Assembly (NCBI GenBank): GCA_023333565.1
Contig: JAJKFH010000948.1
Span: 310,001 to 374,000, forward strand
DNA length: 64,000 nucleotides
Source: Puffinus mauretanicus
Taxonomy: Eukaryota; Chordata; Aves; Procellariiformes; Procellariidae
Direction: 5' to 3'
Shown here: positions 42,001 to 54,000 of the stretch, piece after piece
Layout of the letters: every line of letters starts with the position of its first letter
Position numbering within the stretch: position 1 is the first letter of the stretch
Program-made: the position numbers and the translations under genes
Notes under the pieces: generated by a model
Told to the model about the DNA's origin: nothing
The model's input: only the letters and a program-made list of their open reading frames with translations
The model's database searches: none

Positions 42001-45000
42001 CCATTGCTATTGATTTCTTCAGGGTCATTTTCTGTGTATTTTCTTAGTACTAAGTTCCAGTCCCGTTGACATTAGTGGAAGTTTTGCAGATGATTGTAGT
42101 AATATCTGATGTTGACCTTCTGATTAAACTCTTAAGATAAATATGGAAGGAAGAAACAGCCTGTTCTGATTGCATTCAGGTGACTGCATGTTTCTAGATG
42201 GAAAATGAAGATGCTGCTTTTCTGACCGCCACAGCTCAGCAGCAGGCATAGTAATGGTAGTAAAGGAATTACGTGGTTGCTTCCTCTCAGGTCAACGGAG
42301 GTCAGTTCCTCTGTGGAGAAATTAAATTTCTCCAAGTTCATTTAAACAAAGATGCACCCTTATCTGAATCCCTTTTAGAGAACTTTGTTCCTTGTCTTTT
42401 GTCATGTTAAAAACCTAGCTGGGCTAAATTTATTAGGGGTTAGGTGGTTTCTTACTATTAAAAGTAAGCTGTTAAGTTGAAAACATTTTTTAATTCTGTC
42501 TTCTGTTGCTCCTTTATGAGCTCTAAATACAGGATTGCATACTTAAAGAATGTTTTCTTTGTTTTCTGTGTCTGAATTAAGAGAAATTCCAGGTTCCAGG
42601 ATTTACTGGTCTCTTATTGCTATGACAAGATTTATGCCTCCAGAAATGCCACTTGCCACTGGAGAATAGGCAGAATTGTGTCGATAATTTTCACAGGGTT
42701 TGAACTAAAGCAAGTTCCTGGCCAATACAGCCAGCTCACACAATCTTCAGCACAGGATCTGATACTACGAGAGTGTCTTCATGACCGTCCACAATGCCCT
42801 TCGTTGTGCTCAGAGCTTTCCCAGGAGTGGCCCATTGAAATGGGCATGAACCTCATCATGGTCTGTTCCGCTGTGGACAGAGCCGTGAACAGCCACAGAA
42901 GTGAAAAAATGCTGATTTTAGTCTGCATTTGCTTTGGAGAGCTTCGCGTAACAGTAGGGTGCAACTGCAGAAAGGAAACCATGCAGAATGCATGGTGTAA
43001 AATTGGGTTGAGAAGACTCCTCACAACGGTGCTGTGGCTGTGGAAGATGATGTAGTATTTATGCATGTGCAGACACATGCATGCACATTTGACTTTGTGT
43101 CTGCAGTGTAGTTTGGGTAATAAGAAACAACATTGCAATTGTTCAAAGCAGTAGGAGAGTGAAAGGTACACATCTACTGAATAGTTATTGCCTTGAGACA
43201 TCGGAAAGCAAGATTCAGGTACGAACTCTTAACAGGAAAGGCTGGGAAATTCTGGGCCACTGCTGCGTGTCTCTGAGACAAACGCAGACTCACCTGGGCA
43301 GGACTGAGAAGATTTTCACCTTCTCATTAGCTTCTACCTTCTGTGTCTCCTTCATTGCACGGACATCATGTATTCCTAATACAGTGTCACGCTGTTTTTT
43401 TTTCATTTCCACTCCATCTTTCATCTGCTGGGAGATGGAGGAGCTACACCAGTGCTGCAACTAGCTAATGTGTCTCTCTAGCTGAGACACTGCAGTGCAG
43501 GCCCACAGTCATGATTAGTCTCAGTAGGGAAGTGTGTTACTGTCATGGGAACATGGCATGGGTGTCGTGGTTTAACCTCAGACGGCAACTAAGCCCCACA
43601 CAGCCGCTCGCTCACTCCCCCCCCGGTGGGATGAGAGAGATAATCGAAGAGGAAAAGTGAGAAAACTCGTGGGTTAAGACAGTTTAATAGGGAAAGCAAA
43701 AGCCGCGCACACAAGCAAAGCAAACCAAGGAATTCATTCACTGCTTCCCATGGGCAGGCAGGTGTTCAGCCATCTCCAGGAAAGCAGGGCTCCATCACGC
43801 GTAGCGGTTACTTGGGAAGACAAACGGCAGCACTCCGAACATCCCCCCCTTCCTTCTTCTTCCCCCAGCTTTATATGCTGAGCATGACGTCATACGGTAT
43901 GGAATATCCCTTTGGTCAGTTGGGGTCAGCTGTCCCAGCTGTGTCCCCTCCCAGCTTCTTGTGCACCCCCAGCCTCCTCGCTGATGTGGTGGGGTGAGAA
44001 GCAGAAAAGGCCTTGACGGTGTGTAAGCACTGCTCAGCAGTGACTAAAACATCCTTGTATTATCATCCTTGTATTACTGTTTCCAAAACATAGCCCCATA
44101 CTCGCTACTGTGAAGAAAATTAACTCTATCCCAGGAAAAACAACAGGGATATACTTCAGCACTTGACTAATACGTGGAAGACTTGGTCCTCTCTCCCCTT
44201 TGCACCATGCTCTTTGCTGACCATTTTGTAAATACTTGAAGTCTACCCTACTTCATTCCTTATTTTAGAGTTTCCTTCGTGTTGTGTCACCATTTAAGTA
44301 CTGCTTGCTTTATGTCAGTTTTCATAGCTCTCATTTGTCCACAGTTAAGTGGCTGCAGATATTAGGTGGGCTAATGCTGCAGTCGCTGCCTGTGAGAGGT
44401 TTGTCATTGATGTTCACTAAGAGCTAATGTAGATACTGCAATAACAGGACTGAACCCAAATAAATGAACCAGCGGTTGGAGAATTACCGACTATTTCTAA
44501 ATCCTCTGAGTCTATAGAAAGGGTAAAATACTTAAATCTTCATTTGTGATCAGAAGAAGGCATAAAAGACAAATGTACTCTCTCATAGCAATGTCATGTA
44601 CAACAGTATAGATAAGAGATGGTGGATATCTTTCTTAAATAATTTTCTTTTATGGTTAACACATGCAGTAAAAACAAAGATGAATGAGAGGCTGGTGAGA
44701 TTAATCAGGCCATATGCTGCAATACATAGACAGTGAATGTAAGAACAATGAATGTCAATCAGGTGCTATTAAATATAATGGCCAGTGATTTACCACCTCA
44801 TTAAAAGATCAGGACACCCAATTTGCTTGTATATGAATAGCAAAACAAATAGGCATTGAAATTCCCTCATAGGACATTCAGTTCTTCCCTCAAACACATC
44901 AATTTTGTTTGCATAGGAAAAGGAACAATTCAGCAGAGTGGAAGCTATCTTATGGGGTATATTGAGGCATATATACTAATGGGGACAAAACTAATACATG

Positions 45001-48000
45001 GGGACAAGAAAATTGTTTTCCAAAAGTCGTGTCTGTAGGTATCTATACGAATTTGTGTGTGTGTGTATATACGTACTGCATTTCATCAAGATTTGGCATA
45101 AAGGGGAAGTGTTGCTTTTTACTTGTTTCAGTATTTGCCGCAGCACCTGGATTTCTTTGAGGATGTTCCCTACTTACTGTACACGATACTCAGAGGTTCA
45201 ACAGTGCCATCCTGTGGGTGATCTTAAAGGTTTGAAAGATATGGCAGATAAATAAATGACCTCAAGGATAAATTATCATAGAATATCAGAAACTGTATGT
45301 CCCCATGCAATCAGCTAGAATATTTCCCTCTGGTAGTCAGTCAGACTAATTATTACTTTTCTGTCCAGAAAATTAATAACCTAAATGTATTATAACCAGT
45401 GGGAAAGTGTTTCAGGCAAGCTGATGAGCATTGTGCTTGTTAGTTTTACTCTATTGCTGAGAAATGTGTTTTTAATCATCTCAGTGTGTTTTTAATCATC
45501 TTGGAATTTATTTTCACAGACAATGCCAAAATCAAAGGCAACTATGTAAATTCAAATAAGCACCCCTACAAAGAAGTATCTGGACATCTTTAAAGAGGCA
45601 TTAGACTGAAACCAAGACTAGTTAGCTTTCATGTTTCATAACCAAAAAATATGAATTCCCAAGCAACCTTGAAGATTAAGCTGGATGGTTTGAACAACTG
45701 GCCAAAATGCTTTTAATTCCAGAAGGATAAGGGCAGGATTAAAGTCTGAAGTTTTGTGGACTGAAGATGAAATTCCGCTCAGAATATTTGGAGAACTTTC
45801 TGTTCATGGAGTGAGTATCATGCCAGGACAAGGGAGGAAATAGCAAAACTTGCTCTAATTAGGGAACAGTTGGGGGATCAATAGGTAACTGCAGATCATA
45901 CTATTTCATATATGCTTTTCATTTTGCTTGCCTAAGCAACTTGTTAATGAAAGTGAATGATACGTTTATTTGGAAATCAGCAAGGAAATAAAGGGCAAGC
46001 TGCTTAGTAGAAGGTTCTGCTCATTTTTCAAGTCCCGGCTCTTTCGGGGTGCTGGAGAGGCGAGGTGCGTGCTGTCTGCTCGCTGCCTTTGCTGGGTGGT
46101 TGAGGGAGTTGGGCGCAGCTCCGGGTTCTGTGTAGGTGCCCCTTCAGTTCGCAGCTTGTCGCGGGAACGTCTCCTTTGCTTTCCACAGCTAGAGGCCAAC
46201 TGTGAGTCGCAATACATGCCACTGGATGATTTGATTGAAGGAAGGAAACGCCAACTTACAAACTCCACTGTTACTCTTTGGGAGTTAAAAATTATGGCAT
46301 GATTTGTGGTTCCTAAGTCTTTGAAAAACACATCATGCTATAACTTATGTATTTCATATGTCTGTTTGCCAGGCCCACTTAAACAGCAAAAGGTGATCGC
46401 CAGTGATAAGATACATCATTAATTTCCACGAGTATGAAAAGACAGATATGACTCATTCCCATTTAGAACATTAATTTAATGTAGTTTTAAAGTATTTAAC
46501 ATTTTTCTACCTATCTTGACAAAAAATCTTCTAGCCTAACAACAGCCTTGCATGTGTGTAGTTCTCTCCTTTTTAGAATAGGCTAACCTATTTTAAATGT
46601 TGTCATATTGGGAATCTTGAGACTGTGCTTGTACCCTGATTTACAGTACGTAGATGAGTTTTGGATGAATCAGGTGTATCAGGAAAATAATCTTTTATGA
46701 TATGAAGGCAGAAAGGGTGATGACATATCAAAGTTTGACCTCTGTACAGAAGAGGTTTTTATGTAGTCCTGATCAGTTTAAAGATAACTTGAGCCTTGGG
46801 GCATCAGCATTCATACAATTTTTACACATTTCTAATCTAGCTGATGTGAATGGGTTTGTGTCATATAAATGTCTAATTCTGGTTTTGAACCTCACTAAAC
46901 TCTTGATCTTGATGTTGCCTTATTTTCAGGAGGTTCTGCATTTAATTCTATGGTATTTTAAAGATACCTGCTATTATTAGTTTTAAATGAATTTCTACTT
47001 TCTTCAAGTGTCACTTTCTACTTATAGTATAAAGAAGGTGAATGGGAACAATATTCTTCACTCTTTTGTATACTGTATGCAAATGTTTTTTAGCTCTTTC
47101 CTCACATAGAAGGTTCTCTGTGCTTTCTCAGCTATTTTTTCCACCTTTATTTCTGCTCTCATTCTTTACTTACGGTGTTCCTGGACTGGATACAGTATTT
47201 TAAATGAGGTATACTGTGAGGTACTATTTTTACCATTGCTTTTTCTCATTCTTTATTTGTCTTAGCATGTTGTTTTGATTTTTCTGATCACCAGTGAACA
47301 TGGAGCGCTAGCCTTCTACACCGTCTGGCTGCAGTAAGACCCACTTCCCATTTCAGGAGCTTTTATAGTTCATGTGGAAAGGAATGATGCATATGTGTGG
47401 TTCTGTTCCCTGGTTAGTCAACTCTAAATGTAGGCTTTTTTTTTGGATCACACTGTGAGCAATGCTCATAGTCCTTTCTCCAGATTGGATCTGCCATTCA
47501 ACCTGCCACTGGAAACTGGCATCAGATTCAGATCCATCCCATCAGGTAACGGGGCGGTAGGCAATTCAGATGCTGCAAACAGGAGAGTGGCTGCAGGGGT
47601 TCATCCCCTGCGCGGCTGTGGGCTGTGCTCTGTCCTGCATTTGGGACCACTCTTAAACAGCTGTGAATCTGTGTAATCTATATATACACACATGCATAGC
47701 CTCTGCATGTGTGCGTGTGCATACACTGCACATATAGATAGATATAGGTAATAACTGTAAAATTCCCTATTAACTTAGAAAACTAATTTATTCAGTTTCT
47801 CTATTTTAAATGGAGTTGGATAAATACTCATCTGCCCTATGTATGTTCTGTGGCCTGTAGGAGATTTCACAGTAATTCCAATGTCACTGTGTTTGTCTTT
47901 ACAGTATGTCTGTCAGACTTCAATTCAACCAATCCCTCTGTGGTGAAGGCATAAGATTTTAGTATTATTAATGCCTCATTTCATCTAGTTAATGATCTTT

Positions 48001-51000
48001 TCAAGTATTCCATCTTCTTTGTGATTTACTTGCAATGTCAGATAAAGATCTTATTTAAGCTAAGTATTATGAAATAATAGAAATCTTTATTTTATTTGAA
48101 TACAGTCAGGATAAATGAATCCAGTAGAGAGTCTGATGTTAAACAGGTGCAGTTCTTAGCAGCATTGCACATGTAAAATCAGGGTGAGTGAGTTCTTTGT
48201 ACACTCAGATCTTAACAGATGTGTTCTTTTTCTCCATATGTTATAATAAAATAAGGATTTGCTCTGAAAGCATTGACACACACTCTAAGCAGTCTTGGCA
48301 AACATGCAGTTGTATTCCTTACACAATATCGTCTGTGGCTATTATTTAGCTTCAAATAAATGTGTGCATTAAATAGCTGTAAAGCACATATATGTATAAA
48401 CAAAATCAGTTTTTGTCAGAAAGTAATATTTTTTCGCTTTCTTGTTTACTGATGCCTAGACAAAGGAATGCTGCATCTTCAAAACAACATCTGTCAAACC
48501 GATTTTCATCAGATTAAGTATATCCTCAAAGCAACCATCACAGCTTACAAAATACTGGAAATGAAGGTTGTGCTTTCATAAAACACCAATAGAATTTAAA
48601 GCATTTGAAAGTGTTTTACAAATGTAGCGATGATAGCCTGTGCATATTCTCCATATTTTTGTTTCTATTTTTGGAAGGTTCTTGGGAAAGGTAATGAGTG
48701 ATGTTGCAACACTGCAATCCCAGTAGATGTCCCAGAGTGCAATTACAGACTTATGGTCCTGGCAGCTAATCTGGGTCCGCAAAAGCCAATGGTTTGAGAG
48801 TCTGGCAGTAGAGATTGAATTTGTTGTGAATTAGTTCATCTGTAGAAAGATTTCTTTCATTTAGAATGAAATTAAAGCATGAATCAGTGACTGATTATCC
48901 AGGCCTTTCTCTGATCCGTTGAATTCTTCATTAGTATAGATGTGTGATTATATATGCTCTGGCCTGATTCTGGTTCTATAGATCATCAAAGATAACTGAT
49001 AATACTAAATTTTAAAAGATCTTTTCCAGGACAATGTAATCTAGTAAAAATGTGGAGAAAGCAAGTAGCTTTAACATAGAACATAAATACAGACACACTC
49101 AATCATTCATGTTTCTGGCCAGCTTTCTGTCTTTTTCCCTGCTAGGGAATAATTAATGCATGAAAATGAGCTTCCTAATAGGCTGGTGTGTCTTCCATAG
49201 GAGCGAAGCATTTTGCCTTTCGAATCAGTTAAGTAGAGAGGTGAAGCCTCATTACAGAGTGCGCCCGCAGCTGAGTGTGGGAACTCAGGTCAGCCAGAAC
49301 TGAATGCTGGGATTTCTGTAAAGATCTTTATGGGTGGAGGGTAGAGGTGCTCGAGCTGGAAGCCACATCAGTGTTCCCATTAGTTCTTCCGTTTAGAAGT
49401 TGGAAATCTGGCATAACACAAGAAGAGTCCAGTCGAAAAGCTGTGGAGAGGACAAACAAGGGTGAAAGTCAAGGACAAGTCTGTTCCAGCTGCAGCTGGA
49501 TGTAGATACTTTTTTAGATTTACATTTCTGGTTTCCCATTAGGTTGTTCCCTATGTGTCAGTGAATTGCCCTGTGCAATCCTAAAATGTGCCACATTAAC
49601 CTTGGGCGAGTTAGTATGAGGCGTTTCAGTGCCTACCACACACCTGTGGGATAGTCCTAATTAGCGTCCTGTTCCTAAGACAGTGCAACTGAAGACAGTC
49701 CCAGAACCAATTGCATACAGACAAGGCTAAATATGTTATTTCATGATGGAGTTCAAGATAAATGCTTTCTATCTGAAGGATATAATTTTTACCAGGAAAA
49801 TGGTATTGCTCATTTTTGTCTTCTTTATAAAGATACGCTAGCTAGTTCTGCGGTACTACCTGAAACATAAATCTCAGACTGGATTTTTAGCTTAACTGAT
49901 TCTGAAAATGATCCTTATAGGATCTTCAGCCTAATTCCTTAGACAAGAGAACATACTAAATAGTAAAAATAAGTACGAAACTGTACCAAATATTCTAACT
50001 TTATCCAGCTTTATTGTGTATCCAGGGAACTTGGCACTTGGAAGCTCGGGTCCTTTGATTATTAATAGCATGACATTTTGAACAGGAGACCAGGGTTTCT
50101 GAGAAGACTTTTACGATTTGCAGCCGGAAAAGCTGTGTTTGAAACAGCCATTATGCTAGAGATTCCTTCCAGTTGTAATTTTTGGCCAAAACCATGGAGC
50201 ATTTAACTTGTTTTTAAAGCAAGAAATATAGAACAGACAGCAGGTAATACATTCTGGTGGTAGGCAGACAAGCCGTACCACATTCAGCAAATACAGGCTC
50301 TTTTTGAGAAATATTGATTTGAATGTCATGCATCATCCAAGCACAGTGAACACTGAAAGGTCATAGTAAGAATATAAGGAAAAAATCCATCTGATTTGAA
50401 TTTCTCACTATCCAATATTGTTAATAATACAATGTCACACATAACTGTTTCTCTGAGTGTGACTAAAGCCAGATTCCATGTACCGTTGAAGAATAACTTG
50501 CCACACATTTTTTTTCCATTTACTGTCCATTTCCTTTATAATGTCATGGTGTTAGTTTATGAATGGTACCTTGAGCCACTGCAGTACATCTGTGTTTTCT
50601 CAGTCAGAGTTATTTCTTTGAGTTTGTTACTCAGCATCCAGGAAATCTCATGCAGACTGTAACATAATAATTGGCTCAGTACAATTAGGATAAAATGAAA
50701 GTGTTTTGCTGTTGATCTCTGCTTGTTATTAGTTTATACCAACAGAAGATTAGATTGAAGAAGTCTAATACAGTATCAAAATATTCTTTCTCGTTGCAGG
50801 AAATATCACTGGTACTCTTAAATTGAGGTATTTTAGAGCAAACTTCCTTCCTTTCTCCTTTTTTCTAACCCTGTCTTTCTGACTTAAAAAATTTCTCGAA
50901 GGGATGATGAGTCTTGTTATTTAACTAGGGTGTTCGGAAACAATAGAGTAGCAATAGAGTGACTTAAACAGGGCTCAGGCAATATTTTATTAGACCATTA

Positions 51001-54000
51001 TATCAAGGTCTAATATTGTGCTGCTTGTTACTTTAACTTCACATAACATCATATTAATAAATCTTTACAAGCTGTGTAGTTGTAAAGTGCATCATAATAA
51101 TCAGTATCATTCCTCTAATAAATCATTTGATTTGTGTTTGCTTTGTGTTGTTCCAACCTCGTCAGCCATAACATCACAGGTAGGGACCCTTCTCATGGTC
51201 CAATTAATGAACCACCTGCTCTGAGTCCTCGGTTATGGACATGCTCAGAGGGAGGCCCAACTTTACCTCCACACCCTCCTTCCCTTTGCAATGCCTCAGG
51301 TCACATGGTTTTCTTACAGAAATATTACCTCTATTGTGGAGATTTTCTGGAGCTCCTGGTCTCGATCCTTCTGCAGACTCCATGCAGATGTATGGTTTTA
51401 CTTGCCCAGGAGACTGCTGAAGTTGCTGAGTATTTATAATTTAGACAACACTGCGGCAATGCCCACCACCAGGGGCGAACTGTTAGACGTGGCTGCACTT
51501 TGGCCTCCGTGTAGAGGTGGTCAGTTCAATAGATCGGTGGCCCAGGGAACCTGATCCCTCATGCTGACCAAGCTTCAGAGTCAAATTCTACCTGTGGAGA
51601 GTCTGTTGCTATTGTCATGGATGGAGGACTGCAAATGAAAAAGCAGGGCAGACTTTGCTTTATGTTTCTTAACATTTGTTTTATTGCAGACATAATTCTC
51701 CTTCTATGTAACAGAGTAGATAAATATCTGCTTGAAAATCTATGATTTAAAGTATACTGGGTGTTGTTTTTTCTGAGACTCAGAATCTTAATCCATTTGA
51801 TTCACAGATGTAAATTTGAATTCTATTTTATTCTCCATCACAGCAATAAGTTTAGTCCATCTACAGTTTTCATTCTTGCAATACAAATATACTAAGCCTA
51901 AAGTACTGCTGGCAGCTTATATATAAAATTTGAGGATTAAGAAACTAATGCAAACAAAGACTCTCAGCTTTAAGTGAGAAACAGAGTGTTGTTGGACTAG
52001 TCTTTTACTGCTGTCACAATTAATGAGAAGTAATAGCAGCCAAAACCTACAGGTCTGTTCTTGGTTCTTGGCTGCAGTAAGTGCTAATAAGGCAATAGTC
52101 ATTTGAAGAGGAAATTTGTCTGGTCTATTTGAAACATTCATTAATTGCCAAAAATGCCACTCTTTTTTGCGTTGCATATGTGATGTACTTTTCATTTTTA
52201 CCTTCTAAATAATTTGTACAAATAATCCCTCTTTTTTTTTTCAGCCCACCTAAACCAACGGTGTTCATCTCTGGTGTCATTGCTAGGGTAAGATTACCAT
52301 TAAATTTCTTTGAATCGCAGAAAAATTATTGTAGGCTTTTCAGAATTATCTCTGATCAGAGCAAAATTAATCTTTTTCATTCCCTTTCCCTTTTTATGAG
52401 AAGAGGCTTTATGGTTTTTATATTTGTGTAAGTCCCTTTGAGCATTCTTTTTGGTTTTGTGTGAAATTGAAATTATTTATTGAAATTACTTCCATCGTTT
52501 TACTTTCAATTTTAGCACTTTAAGTTTATTGGATCTTCTTTTCATATCTAAGCTAGATATTACTGCATTCATTTTCTTTGCAAGCGGTTGCATGTAAGTC
52601 TGCTGCTATAGCTTGATCTGTGATGAGAAGCGACACTCCTGCCTGTAAGGATGCGTGTTCGAAGATACTGTTTCAGCTGCCATATGTGCCTTGAGGTACT
52701 TGGGATTCAAGGCATTATTCCCTGGATTTTAACAGCAGGCAGGACCTGGAAATCCATAAGCCAGATCATTAGTATTGCCTAGCCATTAATTGTATGATCA
52801 GTAATTCATGCCTTGCGTGTTGTGATAGGGTTTTTATCGTGGCTTTACACGGTGGGTACCTTTATCATGATGGCCTTACATCACTGGGGTGTGTAATGGG
52901 GTCTTTCACCTGTGAGATGCTGTGGTTGTGTCAGATCACGTAGGTGGAAAGAGCAAGCTGATGCAATTTTCCCCAGCCCATGGAGGTAGTAGACAGGCAC
53001 TGCTGTATTTCCTGGACCTCCATCTGCACCAAGGTGGATACCTATTTAGGCATTTAGATGCCTAATTACTTCTAACTAATTATTGCATTAATGTTGAGTA
53101 ATTTTGATAGCACTTTAACAATTGTAGGGTAGTGGTTTTTTTTTTTTATGAGTGACGTAGGAAATTTCAGACATAAAAAACACAGGCCCCCAGTTTAGTA
53201 GGCATGCAAAAGATTCAAAATTGAGAGAAACTATTTTCTTGATTTTGTAACTCAGCTCTTCTTTATCTAATTAATTACTTATTATCTTCAATAAGCTGTC
53301 AGCTACAGGTTTATTTATTAACCTGCGAAGAGCAAAATTATTCTATCATTTTCTGAGACTTTATAGCTCCCAAACATGTATCAGCGTTTCTTCTCTATGT
53401 AATAAACAAAACCTAGCAATGCTTTTTTGAACCCAGAGTAATTTTTCAATTATATTTTCAAGTTTCCTGATAGTTCCAGTGTCAAGTGGAGATTTATATA
53501 CTGTGACCTGTCCTGTTTGATGTCTTTATCAGACAGAAGGCTCCTCACCAGGTTTGTGGATGGCACCAAACTGAGAGGAACAGTTAATAAGTTTGAGGGC
53601 AGGGCTGCTACTCGGAGGGACCTGGCCAGGCTGGAAGAATGGCAGGCAGCAGCTGGACACAAGCCAACTGCATGCAGGACAGCACGAAGGCCAACAGCAT
53701 CCTGGGCTGTGTTAACAGGAAAGTAGCTGGTAGATCGAAGGAAGGGATTATCCCCCTCTGCTCAGCACGCTTTAGACCACATATGGAATAGTTCATCCAG
53801 TTTTGGACACCCCAAAGGTGTGGATGAACCAGAGTGAGTTCACTGGAGGGCCACCAAGGTGGTCAGGGGCTGGAGCACATGCCCTGGGAGGAGAGGCTGA
53901 GGGAACAGGCCTCATTTAGCATGGAGAAGAGATGGTTTCGGGAGGACTTAACAGCAGCCTTCCCACATCTACAAGGAAGTTATCAAGAAGATGGAGCCAT

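Larger units (their letters stand above)
44146..52244 (+). other. DAP: DAP intron 2, last part
   Basis: AT-rich intron ending in the acceptor CCCTCTTTTTTTTTTCAG at 52244. Contains a (GT)n run at about 45053-45067, a 20-bp tandem duplication (45461-45500), a CpG-rich pocket (46030-46205), a probable ancient CR1 fragment (about 47060-47300) and a 10-bp inverted repeat CACACATGCA/TGCATGTGTG (47687-47713). The stretch 51130-51560 is moderately GC-rich with several overlapping short frames but no recognised content. Confidence 0.55.

Noticed and set aside
42678..43201. Overlapping 125- and 140-codon frames on opposite strands
   Set aside because: No recognised domain, no flanking splice structure and no codon bias; treated as chance.
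45268..45284. ATCATAGAATATCAGA resembling an antisense CR1 tail
   Set aside because: Too short, with no CR1 sequence following.
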